Positions 34,370-42,673 of a stretch of 64,000 nucleotides of DNA are shown here, piece after piece; position 1 is the first letter of the stretch; each line of letters begins with the position of its first letter. Position numbers and translations under genes: made by a program. The notes under the pieces were generated by a model. It was not told where the DNA came from and searched no databases. It saw nothing but the letters and a program-made list of their open reading frames with translations. Source of the DNA: Actinotalea caeni (lineage in GTDB: Bacteria; Actinomycetota; Actinomycetes; Actinomycetales; Beutenbergiaceae); NCBI RefSeq assembly GCF_009733795.1, contig NZ_WNXX01000010.1, forward strand, positions 1 through 64,000. The letters run 5' to 3'.

Positions 34370-34386
34370 CTCGACCTCAGGTCGAG
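34370..34386. promoter_or_regulatory. Perfect palindrome upstream of merR, possible operator
   Basis: CTCGACCT-C-AGGTCGAG is an 8-base perfect inverted repeat with one central base, located between the DUF151 and MerR genes, about 65 bases upstream of the candidate -35 box. Two MerR-family proteins are encoded next to it. Confidence 0.5.
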
Positions 34387-34436
34387 GGTGAGACACACCT
34401 GCGCGACACGCCGACACGCTCCTGCGCCCGACGTCG

Positions 34437-34465
34437 TTGACCGACCCCCTCGGGGGCCCTACCGT
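34437..34465 (+). promoter_or_regulatory. Candidate promoter of the MerR gene
   Basis: TTGACC (34437-34442) and TACCGT (34460-34465) are spaced 17 bases, a good fit to a housekeeping promoter. A second possible -10 (TAGAGT, 34526-34531) lies closer to the GTG at 34564. Confidence 0.5.
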
Positions 34466-34563
34466 GGTGCGCAGACGACAGGGGAGCCACCGGCGGGTCA
34501 CCTGTGGCACAGCAGGGGCTGGGCGTAGAGTAGGCCCCGTTCGCACGAGGAGAGTAGGTAGGC

Positions 34564-35160
34564 GTGACCGGCACCGAGAACGCAGGCGCGGCCGGCGCCG
34601 CACAGGCCGCCCCCGGCGTCCCGCAGCGGGCGCAGGGCCTGCTGTTCGGGGACACCCTCCCCGACCTCGACACCGACACCGGCTACCGCGGCCCGACCGC
34701 GTGCCGCGCGGCCGGCATCACCTACCGGCAGCTCGACTACTGGGCGCGCACCGGGCTCGTCGAGCCCTCGATCCGCCCCGCGAGCGGCTCGGGCACGCAG
34801 CGTCTCTACAGCTTCCGCGACATCCTCGTGCTCAAGGTCGTCAAGCGCCTCCTCGACACCGGCGTCTCGCTGCAGCAGATCCGTTCCGCCGTCGAGCACC
34901 TGCGCGACCGCGGCGTGGACGACCTCGCCAACATCACGCTCATGAGCGACGGCGCCTCGGTGTACGAGTGCACCTCCGCCGACGAGGTCATCGACCTCGT
35001 GCAGGGCGGTCAGGGCGTCTTCGGCATCGCCGTCGGGCGGGTCTGGCGGGAGGTCGAGGGCAGCCTCGCCGAGTTCCCGACCGAGCGCGCCGCCGACGAC
35101 GCGGCGCCGGCGAGCGAGGACGAGCTGGCGCAGCGCCGGCGCGCCCGCCGCATCGGCTGA
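34564..35160 (+). CDS. MerR-family regulator (Rv1830-like)
   Basis: 198 residues, GTG start after GGAGAGTAGG. A helix-turn-helix of MerR type (CRAAGITYRQLDYWARTGLV, GSGTQRLYSFRDILVL) is followed by a dimerisation helix (LLDTGVSLQQIRSAVEHLR) and a small alpha/beta C-terminal domain. It completes the conserved garA-ftsR-DUF151-merR block. The target is unknown. Confidence 0.88.
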   Translation: MTGTENAGAAGAAQAAPGVPQRAQGLLFGDTLPDLDTDTGYRGPTACRAAGITYRQLDYWARTGLVEPSIRPASGSGTQRLYSFRDILVLKVVKRLLDTGVSLQQIRSAVEHLRDRGVDDLANITLMSDGASVYECTSADEVIDLVQGGQGVFGIAVGRVWREVEGSLAEFPTERAADDAAPASEDELAQRRRARRIG

Positions 35161-35203
35161 GCCACCGCCTCGCCGATCACCTGAACGCGGCCGACGGTCG
35201 TTC

Positions 35204-35209
35204 TACGCT
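35204..35209 (+). promoter_or_regulatory. -10 box TACGCT before yciO, leaderless
   Basis: TACGCT is followed by six bases and the ATG at 35216. Confidence 0.55.
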
Positions 35210-35215
35210 GGCCGC

Positions 35216-35836
35216 ATGGCCAGGTACCTCGACGTCCACCCGGTCGACCCGCAGCTGCGCGCGATCGCGCAGGCCACCCAGATCCTGCGCGACGGCGGGC
35301 TGGTCGCCTACCCGACCGACTCCTGCTACGCGATCGGCTCCTCGCTCGACAACCGTGACGGCAAGGAGCGGATCCTCGCCCTGCGCGGTCTCGACGAGCG
35401 CCACCACTTCACGCTCGTGTGCGCCGACTTCGCGCAGCTGGGCCAGCTGGTGCACGTCGACAACGCGACGTTCCGCAGCATCCGTGCCGCGACACCGGGT
35501 TGCTACACGTTCATCCTGCCCGCCACCAAGGAGGTGCCGCGCCGCCTGCTGCACCCCAAGAAGAAGACGGTGGGGGTCCGGATCCCCGATCACCCGGTCG
35601 TCAAGGCCCTGCTCGCGGAGATGGGGGAGCCGATCCTGTCGAGCACGCTGCTGCTCCCTGGCGAGACGGAGCCGCTGACCGACGGCTGGGAGATCAAGGA
35701 GCGGCTCGACCACCAGCTCGACGCGGTCATCGACTCGGGCGAGTGCGGTGCGGAGCCGACGACGGTCGTCGACTTCTCCGACGGCGCGCCCGAGGTCGTG
35801 CGGGTGGGCGCGGGGGACCCGGCCCGGTTCGCCTGA
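35216..35836 (+). CDS. yciO: YciO-type YrdC/Sua5 domain protein
   Basis: 206 residues, a single YrdC/Sua5 fold. The motifs GGLVAYPTDSCYAIG, HFTLVCADF, PGCYTFILPATKEVPRRLL and KKKTVGVRIPDHP align closely with E. coli YciO, also 206 residues. Relatives TsaC/Sua5 make threonylcarbamoyl-AMP for tRNA t6A. The precise role of YciO-type members is less certain, so a tRNA modification role is likely but not proven. Confidence 0.88.
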   Translation: MARYLDVHPVDPQLRAIAQATQILRDGGLVAYPTDSCYAIGSSLDNRDGKERILALRGLDERHHFTLVCADFAQLGQLVHVDNATFRSIRAATPGCYTFILPATKEVPRRLLHPKKKTVGVRIPDHPVVKALLAEMGEPILSSTLLLPGETEPLTDGWEIKERLDHQLDAVIDSGECGAEPTTVVDFSDGAPEVVRVGAGDPARFA

Positions 35837-35853
35837 CCCCCGCGCCCCTGGCG

Positions 35854-36675
35854 TCAGCGAGCGAGGAACTCCAGCAGGGTCCGGTTGACGAGGTCGGTGT
35901 GGCTCGCGAGCAGGCCGTGCGGCCCGCCCTCGACGACGACCAGCTCGCTGCCGGCGACCTGCTCGTGCAAACGCTTGCCGGAGACCTCGAACGGGACGAT
36001 CGCGTCGGAGTCGCCGTGCACGATCAGCGTCGGCACCGACAGCCGCGCGACGTCGTCGGTGAACCGCGACGTCCAGAGCACGATGCAGGCGGCCGCGGCG
36101 TCGCCGTTCGCCTGGGCCGCGAGCTCGAGCGCGCGCTGGCGCTGCTCCTCGGTGACGACCAGCTCGCCGTCGACCGAGAAGAATGTGGTGAGGAAGCCGT
36201 CGAGGAACGCCTCGCGGTCGGCGCGGAACGACGTCTGCATGCCGCGCGCCGTCTCCATGTCGAGGCCGCCGTCGGGGTTGTCGTCGCTCTTGAGCAGCCA
36301 CGGCGGGATGGCGCCGATGAACGCGACGCTGCGCAGCCGGGACTCGCCGTGGCGGCCGACGTAGCGCGCCACCTCGCCGCCACCCATCGAGAACCCGACG
36401 AGTGTGACGTCGCTGAGGTCGAGCTCGTCGAGGAGCGCCGCGAGGTCGCCGGTGAGGAGGTCGTAGTCGTAGCCGCCGGCGTCCGACCAGCCGGAACGGC
36501 CGAAGCCACGGCGGTCGTAGGTGACGACCCGGTAGCCGGCGTCGCGCAGTGCCGGGACCGTGTCCTCCCAGGACTCGCCGGACAGTGGCCAGCCGTGCAC
36601 CAGCACGACCGGGCGCCCGTCGCCGCCGTGGTCGGTGTAGTAGAGCTCGATGTCGTCGCGGGGCAGGGTCGCCAT
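35854..36675 (-). CDS. Alpha/beta hydrolase (non-haem haloperoxidase/esterase type)
   Basis: 273 residues, ATG after GAGAGGAG. The nucleophile elbow is GFSMGGGE (Ser near residue 96), the acid Asp is in VHGDSDAIVPF and the His in EGGPHGLL, with oxyanion loop HGWPLSG. The length and DRRGFGRSG motif match the chloroperoxidase/esterase family. The natural substrate is unknown. It is an intact contrast to the hydrolase remnant at 17076. Confidence 0.9.
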   Translation of the reverse strand: MATLPRDDIELYYTDHGGDGRPVVLVHGWPLSGESWEDTVPALRDAGYRVVTYDRRGFGRSGWSDAGGYDYDLLTGDLAALLDELDLSDVTLVGFSMGGGEVARYVGRHGESRLRSVAFIGAIPPWLLKSDDNPDGGLDMETARGMQTSFRADREAFLDGFLTTFFSVDGELVVTEEQRQRALELAAQANGDAAAACIVLWTSRFTDDVARLSVPTLIVHGDSDAIVPFEVSGKRLHEQVAGSELVVVEGGPHGLLASHTDLVNRTLLEFLAR

Positions 36676-36819
36676 CGTGACTCCTCTCGGTGGTCGGGTC
36701 GAAGGGCCGTCGAGTCGACGCTAGCCGGGCGCACTGGTGCCTGCAGGGGATCGACCGCGCGGTCACGGCGTCGACGGCGCGCTCTCGACCACGACGGCCG
36801 GCTCCGCCATGCTGGGCCG

Positions 36820-37329
36820 GTGGCCGAGGTCGAGTTCAGCGGCGAGGTGGTCGAGTGGCGCGGCCCGGCGCCGTTCCACTTCCTGGTGGTGCCCGCGGAG
36901 GGCAGCGAGGTGCTGCGCCGCGAGAGCGCCGTCGTCAGCTACGGGTGGGGCATGATCCCGGCCGACTGCGAGATCGGCGAGGTGCGGTGGCGCACGTCGC
37001 TGTGGCCGAAGGACGGGCGCTACCTGATCCCGCTCAAGGACGCGGTCCGGCGGGCCGCAGGGATCGCGCTCGGCGACGAGGTCGAGGTCCGGGTGCGAAC
37101 GGCGGGCCCGTGTGGTCCCGCCGACCGTGACGCGCTCGTCGCTCTGGTCCGGCGGATCCAGGCCGGCGAGGCGGCCACGGAGGCGGAGGAGGACTGGCTC
37201 GCCCGGCTCGAGCGGAGCTTGCCGGGTTCGCGCGTCGTCGACCTGGTGCTCCTCGGCGACCCGGAGCTGGGCGCGCTGACGCCCGAGCAGGTGGTCGACA
37301 TCGCGACGGCGCGGCGCGCCGGGGGCTGA
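36820..37329 (+). CDS. DUF1905/YdeI-like domain protein
   Basis: 169 residues, GTG start. The DUF1905 beta-barrel is visible: FSGEVVEWRGPAPFHFLVVP, the WGMIPADCEIG turn and RYLIPLKDAVRRAAGI. A C-terminal helical tail with a conserved WLARLERS motif follows. Role unknown. It converges with the AI-2E-type transporter gene. Confidence 0.82.
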   Translation: MAEVEFSGEVVEWRGPAPFHFLVVPAEGSEVLRRESAVVSYGWGMIPADCEIGEVRWRTSLWPKDGRYLIPLKDAVRRAAGIALGDEVEVRVRTAGPCGPADRDALVALVRRIQAGEAATEAEEDWLARLERSLPGSRVVDLVLLGDPELGALTPEQVVDIATARRAGG

Positions 37330-37338
37330 CCCCGCGCG

Positions 37339-38649
37339 TCAGTCGGTGCGCGGGACGTCCTCGGCCGCCGCCGCGACCGGTGCGTCCTGCGGGTCGTCCA
37401 GGGTGACGTCCCGAGCGTCCGGGTCGCCGTCGTCGCCGCCGGCGTCCTCGGGCACCGCCGCGTCGGCCTTGCGGGTCGTCGCGGCCTTGGCGCTCGCCTC
37501 GGCGTCGGGCGAGATCTCGTAGCGCTTCATGTACAGCTCGAAGATCGTCGTGAGGGTGGCCGCGACGGGGACGGCGAGCAGACCGCCGGCGACGCCGAAC
37601 AGCTGGGCGCCGAGCAGGACCGACGCGAACGAGACACCGGGGTGCACGTCGACCGCGCGCGAGCTGACCCGCGGGTCGAGGATGAGGTTCTCGAACTGCT
37701 GGTAGCCGATCGCGAAGGCGACGATGAGCACGCCGTCGAGCGGCTGGTCGCTGGTGAGGCCGACGAGGGCGGGCAGCACGATCGCGATGTAGGTACCGAT
37801 CGTCGGCACGAACTGGGAGATGACGCCGACCCACAGGCCCAGCGCGAGCCAGTAGTCCATGCCGATCGCGACCATGAAGATCGAGTGCGCGGTGGCCGAG
37901 CAGAAGGCCATGATCAGGCGGGCGGTGACGTAGCCACCGACCTTGGTGACGAAGACCTCCCAGACCGTGAGCACCACCGACTGGCGGGTGGGCGTGAACA
38001 GCCCGGCGATCCAGTCGCGCAGCTTGGGCATCGAGGCCGACATGTAGGTCGTGAACAGCAGGATCGCGAAGGCGTTGAAGACGCCGCCGAGGATGCCGGT
38101 CAGGACGGCGAAGACGCCGCCGGAGACCTGGCTCGCCCAGGTGGCGACCCGGCTCGGCGTGAGCTCGAACTGGTCGAGCAGGTTGTCGGTGCTGTAGTCG
38201 GTGCCGAAGGTCGAGTTGGCCCACGCGACGGCCGACTCGATCGCGTCCGGCGCCGAGACGATGAGCAGCTGGATCTCGTTGACGAGCAGCCCGCCGAACG
38301 CGGCGACGAAGCCGGCGAAACCGAGGATCGCGCCGACGAGCACGATCGCGGTGGCGAGCCCGCGCCTCATGTAGCGGCTGAGGAGCTTGACGGCGGGCTC
38401 CATCGCGACGGCGAGGAAGGCCGAGATCACGAGGTTGAAGATCAGCCCCCCGCCACGCGTGACGACGAACCAGAGCATGAAGACGCACAGCCCGACGCCC
38501 ACGAGGACCCAGCCCGCGCGCCACACCGAGCGCGGCGCCAGCGTCACCACGTCGGTGCTCGGCGCGGGGCCGGACCGCGCGACGAGGGTGGTGGTGAGGT
38601 CGGCACGATCGGATCGCTCGGCGGGGCGCGTCTTGCGGGGTCGCTTCAT
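37339..38649 (-). CDS. AI-2E/PerM-family membrane transporter
   Basis: 436 residues, eight predicted membrane helices. Family hallmarks are the N-terminal pair of helices, the long extracytoplasmic loop and the C-terminal IVAFAIGYQQFENLILDPRVSS followed by VHPGVSFASVLLGAQLFGVAG. Members export autoinducer-like or osmotic solutes (TqsA, PerM); the substrate here is unknown. The 60-residue C-terminal tail is acidic and disordered. Confidence 0.88.
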   Translation of the reverse strand: MKRPRKTRPAERSDRADLTTTLVARSGPAPSTDVVTLAPRSVWRAGWVLVGVGLCVFMLWFVVTRGGGLIFNLVISAFLAVAMEPAVKLLSRYMRRGLATAIVLVGAILGFAGFVAAFGGLLVNEIQLLIVSAPDAIESAVAWANSTFGTDYSTDNLLDQFELTPSRVATWASQVSGGVFAVLTGILGGVFNAFAILLFTTYMSASMPKLRDWIAGLFTPTRQSVVLTVWEVFVTKVGGYVTARLIMAFCSATAHSIFMVAIGMDYWLALGLWVGVISQFVPTIGTYIAIVLPALVGLTSDQPLDGVLIVAFAIGYQQFENLILDPRVSSRAVDVHPGVSFASVLLGAQLFGVAGGLLAVPVAATLTTIFELYMKRYEISPDAEASAKAATTRKADAAVPEDAGGDDGDPDARDVTLDDPQDAPVAAAAEDVPRTD

Positions 38650-38683
38650 GCGGGAGAGCCTGCCACCTCGCGCGCCGCTCTCC

Positions 38684-39901
38684 TCACAGGGCGCGCGCGG
38701 GGGCGAGGGCTTCGAGCTCGAGCTCGTTGCCCTCCGGGTCGACGAGCGTGCGGTCGTCGAGGCGGCGACCGCCGTGGGCGAGCGCCGCGTCGACGCGCGC
38801 GGCCACGCCGTCGGCGGGCAGCCGGAGCAGGAGCCGGATGCGGTTGCGCTGGCGGCGACGCTCGGGCTCGTCGGCGAGGTCCTGCAGGAACACCACCGGG
38901 TCGAGGTCGTGCGGGTCGAGGAGGTCGGTGATGCGGGGGTCGGCGGCCTCGTCGTAGCCGAGCACGGCGCCCCAGAACGCCCGGACCGCGGCGATCTCGG
39001 CGGCGTCGAGGCCGACCTGCGTGAACCGCAGCCGGCCGGGTTCGGCGGTCAGCCCCAGCGCGCGGGCGGCCGCCTGCACGCGGGCGGCGAGCGGGAGGAA
39101 GCCGGGCTGCTCCCAGCGGTCCTTGCCGGAGTCGAGCACGACGCCGTCGGGCCGGACGTCCACCAGCAGCGGAAGACCGGCCTCCTCGGCGTGCGCCGCA
39201 GCCGCCTCCGCGAGCCGCGCCGCCTGCTCGGCGGTGGCGCCCAGGTAGCAGGTCATGCCGCCGAAGAGGGCACGCCAGTCGGCGACCTCGGGCGCGTCGT
39301 CGAGCGGACCGCCCGGCACGAGGTCGACCTCGTTGCCGTCCGGGTCGCCGATGGTCGAGTACCACTCGCACGCGAACCGCTCGGTGCCGCCGGTCGCGAG
39401 GGCGGAGGCGATCGCCTCGGTCACGGGCCCGGGGTGCCCGACGTCGAGGTGGAACCGGTCGCGCAGCGGCCCGACCTCGTCGTCGGACGCCAGCAGCAGG
39501 TCGGGACGGCGGGTGAGCGGGTCGGCGAGCCGGCGCCCGCCGCCGCGCAGGTCGTGGTGGAGCACGGTGCGCCAGAAGGGCGTGAGGCGGTCGGGGGAGC
39601 CGGACCGGACACGGACCGCGAGGGTGCGGGCGCCGTCGGGCGAGGGCACGAGCCCGAGGCCCCCGGCCGCCGTCGAGATCGTGCCGGCGAGACCGGCGGC
39701 GTCGGGTGTGTGGGCGGACAGCCGTACGCGCACCCCGGTCCGGCGGACGTCGAGGGCGGGCCACGGGTGGTCGCCTCCCGCGGCCTCGAGCGCAGGGGCC
39801 ACGAGCGTCGCGGCGTGGGTGTGCGACGTCGCCGCGAACCACGCCAGCAGGCCGTCGCCGGAGTCGTACCAGCCGTCGAGCCCGGAGAGGCGTGTGCTCA
39901 T
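38684..39901 (-). CDS. Pterin dehydratase-like domain fused to two VOC (glyoxalase) domains
   Basis: 405 residues, ATG start. Residues 1-85 resemble pterin-4a-carbinolamine dehydratase (GDHPWPALDVRRTGVRVRLS, AHTPDAAGLA), with only part of the catalytic His set visible (HP and AHT). The rest contains two VOC/glyoxalase units (around 100-215, DRFHLDVGHPGP and STIGDPDGNEVDLVPGG; and 220-405, LRFTQVGLDAAE and DRTLVDPEGNELELE). Metal ligands His and Glu are present in at least one unit. Possible roles include pterin-related or dioxygenase-like chemistry. The fusion exists in other actinobacteria to my knowledge but has no assigned function. Confidence 0.8.
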   Translation of the reverse strand: MSTRLSGLDGWYDSGDGLLAWFAATSHTHAATLVAPALEAAGGDHPWPALDVRRTGVRVRLSAHTPDAAGLAGTISTAAGGLGLVPSPDGARTLAVRVRSGSPDRLTPFWRTVLHHDLRGGGRRLADPLTRRPDLLLASDDEVGPLRDRFHLDVGHPGPVTEAIASALATGGTERFACEWYSTIGDPDGNEVDLVPGGPLDDAPEVADWRALFGGMTCYLGATAEQAARLAEAAAAHAEEAGLPLLVDVRPDGVVLDSGKDRWEQPGFLPLAARVQAAARALGLTAEPGRLRFTQVGLDAAEIAAVRAFWGAVLGYDEAADPRITDLLDPHDLDPVVFLQDLADEPERRRQRNRIRLLLRLPADGVAARVDAALAHGGRRLDDRTLVDPEGNELELEALAPARAL

Positions 39902-39975
39902 CGGGTGAGCGTGGCACGGCTGCGTCGTTCGCGCCATGGGCACCCCGCGCACGTGTGCGGGACGCGAGAGGTCGG

Positions 39976-41223
39976 TCAGCGGGTCGCGTCGCGACGCTCG
40001 ACGAGGAACGCGACCTCGGCGGCGTTGTCGGTGAGCCCGATCGCGGCGTCGTAGGCGGCTCGCGCCTCGTCGTCGCGGCCGAGTCGGCGCAGCAGGTCGG
40101 CGCGGGTGGCGTGGAACGCGCGGTAGCGGTCGAGAGCGTCCCGCAGCGGCTCGACCGCGGCGAGGGCGACCTGCGGTCCGTCCACCTCGGCGAGCGCCAC
40201 CGCGCGGTTGAGGAGCACGACGGGGGAGCGGTCGATGCGCACGAGCTGGTCGTAGAGCGCGAGCACCTGTGCCCAGTCGGTGGCCTCGGCGCTGGGCGCC
40301 GACGTGTGGACCGCGTTGATCGCGGCGAGGACCTGGTAGCGGCCGGGCGGCTCCCCGGTGACGAGCCGCTCGCGCACCAGCTGGTGCCCCTCGGCGACGA
40401 GGCGTCGGTCCCAGCGGGTGCGGTCCTGCGCCGGGAGCGGCACGAGCCCGCCGTCCTCGTCGAGCCGGGCGAGGCGGCGGGCCTCGACGAGCAGCATGAG
40501 CGCGAGCAGCCCGGCGACCTCGCCGTCGTCGGGGAGGAGCTGGCGCAGCAGCCGCACGAGACGGATCGCCTCGCCGGTCAGCGCCGGCCGGATGGGCTGG
40601 GTGCCGTCGTCGGTGCTGCTGGCGAGGTAGCCCTCGTTGAAGATCAGGTAGAGGACCGCGAGGACGCCGTCGCGGCGGGCGGGCAGGTCCTGCGCCGTCG
40701 GCACCCGGTAGGGGATCCGGGCCTGTGCGATCTTCGCCTTGGCGCGCGTGATCCGCTGACCCATCGTGGTGGGCTGGACCATGAACGCGTGCGCGATCTC
40801 ACCGACGGTGAGCCCGCCGACCATGCGCAGCGTCAGCGCGACGCGCGCGGGCATCGCCAGCGCCGGGTGGCAGCAGGTGAAGAGCAGCCGCAGCCGGTCG
40901 TCGTCGACGGCGCCCGTGGGTGCGGGTGGGCCGGCGTCGGTGAGCACGAGCGCCTCCCGGTGCTTGTCGTCGCGGACCCGCTCCCGCCGGAGCCGGTCGA
41001 TGGCCTTGCGGTGTGCGGTGGTGGTGAGCCAGCCGCCCGGGGCGGGCGGGACGCCGTCGGCCGACCACCGCTCGACGGCGGTGGCGAACGCCTCCGCGGC
41101 CGCCTCCTCGGCGAGGTCGAGGTCGCCGTACCGGCGCGCGAGCGTGGCGACCACCCGCGCCCACTCCTCGCGGTGGGCCCGGGCGAGGGCCGTCGCGACC
41201 TCGTCGCCGGCCGCTCCCGTCAC
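39976..41223 (-). CDS. ECF42-type sigma factor with C-terminal TPR-like extension
   Basis: 415 residues, GTG start overlapping the DGPF gene stop. The N-terminal 180 residues are sigma region 2 (LARRYGDLDLAEEAAAEAFA, GWLTTTAHRKAIDRLRRER) and region 4 (VGEIAHAFMVQPTTMGQRITRAKAKI). The long C-terminal extension has the typical LYLIFNEGYLAS and ALLLLVEARR-like TPR segments and AAYDAAIGLTDNAAEVAFL. This is the ECF42 layout, whose activity depends on the C-terminal domain rather than an anti-sigma factor. It is cotranscribed with a DGPF/YCII protein, the standard partner. Confidence 0.92.
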   Translation of the reverse strand: MTGAAGDEVATALARAHREEWARVVATLARRYGDLDLAEEAAAEAFATAVERWSADGVPPAPGGWLTTTAHRKAIDRLRRERVRDDKHREALVLTDAGPPAPTGAVDDDRLRLLFTCCHPALAMPARVALTLRMVGGLTVGEIAHAFMVQPTTMGQRITRAKAKIAQARIPYRVPTAQDLPARRDGVLAVLYLIFNEGYLASSTDDGTQPIRPALTGEAIRLVRLLRQLLPDDGEVAGLLALMLLVEARRLARLDEDGGLVPLPAQDRTRWDRRLVAEGHQLVRERLVTGEPPGRYQVLAAINAVHTSAPSAEATDWAQVLALYDQLVRIDRSPVVLLNRAVALAEVDGPQVALAAVEPLRDALDRYRAFHATRADLLRRLGRDDEARAAYDAAIGLTDNAAEVAFLVERRDATR

Positions 41224-41543
41224 AGGAACGGGCGTACCTCGATCTTGCGGTGGCACGCCTTCGACGCCTCCCGGGCGAGCCGGAGCGCGACGTCGAGGTC
41301 GGGTGCCTCCAGGATCCAGAAGCCGACGACGAACTCCTTGGTCTCGACGAAGGGACCGTCGACGACGAGCCCGGCGTCGTCGCGGTTGTCGATCGTGGTG
41401 GCGACGTCGGGGCCGCCGAGCCCGCCCGCGAACACCCAGTGACCGTCGGCACGGAGCTGGTCGTTGAACGCGTCGATGGCGGCCATCTCGGCATCGGTCG
41501 CGAGGTCGGTGCCGTCGTGGATCACCGAGAGGAGGTACTGCAT
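41220..41543 (-). CDS. DGPF (YCII-related) protein, ECF42 partner
   Basis: 107 residues, ATG with GAGAGGAGG-like site upstream. The diagnostic DGPFVETKEFVVGF motif is present at residues 64-77. Such small proteins are the usual targets and neighbours of ECF42 sigma factors; the biochemical role is unknown, possibly a ligand-binding ferredoxin-like fold. Overlaps the sigma gene by 4 bases. Confidence 0.92.
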   Translation of the reverse strand: MQYLLSVIHDGTDLATDAEMAAIDAFNDQLRADGHWVFAGGLGGPDVATTIDNRDDAGLVVDGPFVETKEFVVGFWILEAPDLDVALRLAREASKACHRKIEVRPFL

Positions 41544-41628
41544 GGCGTCATCTCCTGACTGTCGGGACGCCCCCGGTGGGCGCCCTCCCGTCATCTCCAC
41601 GAACGGGCGCGCCGGGTTTCGACACCGG

Positions 41629-42612
41629 TCACCATCGGTCGTGCACCTGTGGCCGGATCCGGGTGTCGTAGAGCTCGCGGACGGCGTCGAGGGTGGTCTG
41701 CGGCAGCGGGGCGAGGTCGGCGGCCGCGGCGTTGGCGCGTGCCTGCTCGGGGTTGCGGGCGCCGGGGATGACGGTGGTGACGCCAGGCTGCTGGAGGATC
41801 CAGCGCAGCGCGGTCTGCGCGGGGGTCGCGCCGGCGGGGGCGAGCGCGGCGAGCTCGGCCGCGGCCTCGACACCGGCGCGGAAGTCGACGCCGGAGAAGG
41901 TCTCGCCCTGGTCGAAGGCCTCGCCGTGCCGGTTGTAGGTGCGGTGGTCGTCCGCGGCGAAGGTCGTGTCGGCGGTGTAGCGCCCCGAGAGCAGCCCGCT
42001 CGCCAGCGGCACGCGGGCGATGATGCCGACGCCGGCCTCGGCCGCCGCCGGGAGCACCCGCTCGAGGGGCTTGAGCCGGAACGGGTTGAGGATGATCTGG
42101 ACGCTGGCCACGCCGGGTCGGGCGATCGCCGTCAGGGCCTCGTCGCAGGTCTCGACGCTGACGCCGTAGCCGGCGATGCGCTGCTCCTCCACCAGGGTGT
42201 CGAGGGCGTCGAAGACGACGTCGGAGGAGTAGACGGGGGTCGGCGGGCAGTGCAGCTGCACGAGGTCGAGGCGGTCGACGCCGAGGTTGCGCCGGGACCG
42301 GTCGGTCCAGGCGCGGAAGCTCTCGAGCGTGTAGAGGGCGGGGTCGAGCGCGACGCGGCGACCCATCTTTGTGGCGACCAGGACGTCGAGGTCGGGGCGG
42401 TCGCGGAGGAAGGCGCCGATGACCTGCTCGCTGCGGCCGTCGCCGTAGACGTCGGCGGTGTCGAAGAAGGTGACGCCGGCGTCGGCCGCGGCCCCGAGGA
42501 CGGCGCGGGCGTCGTCCTCGGGGACCTCGCCCCAGTCGGCGCCGAGCTGCCAGGTGCCGAGGCCGATCACCGAGACCTGGCGGTCGAGGCGGGGGAGGGG
42601 GCGCTGCTCCAT
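41629..42612 (-). CDS. Aldo/keto reductase
   Basis: 327 residues. The catalytic tetrad is present: Asp and Tyr in FFDTADVYGDG, Lys in LVATKMGRR, His in LVQLHCPPT. The C-terminal NADPH-binding loop is VIPGARNPEQARAN. It reduces aldehydes or ketones; specific substrate unknown. A monocistronic gene between the DGPF protein and the aminotransferase. Confidence 0.93.
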   Translation of the reverse strand: MEQRPLPRLDRQVSVIGLGTWQLGADWGEVPEDDARAVLGAAADAGVTFFDTADVYGDGRSEQVIGAFLRDRPDLDVLVATKMGRRVALDPALYTLESFRAWTDRSRRNLGVDRLDLVQLHCPPTPVYSSDVVFDALDTLVEEQRIAGYGVSVETCDEALTAIARPGVASVQIILNPFRLKPLERVLPAAAEAGVGIIARVPLASGLLSGRYTADTTFAADDHRTYNRHGEAFDQGETFSGVDFRAGVEAAAELAALAPAGATPAQTALRWILQQPGVTTVIPGARNPEQARANAAAADLAPLPQTTLDAVRELYDTRIRPQVHDRW

Positions 42613-42673
42613 GGGGTCCTCACGTCGTCGGGGCGGGTCTGGTCCGGAGCCCATCATGCCCCGCCGGTGACGC

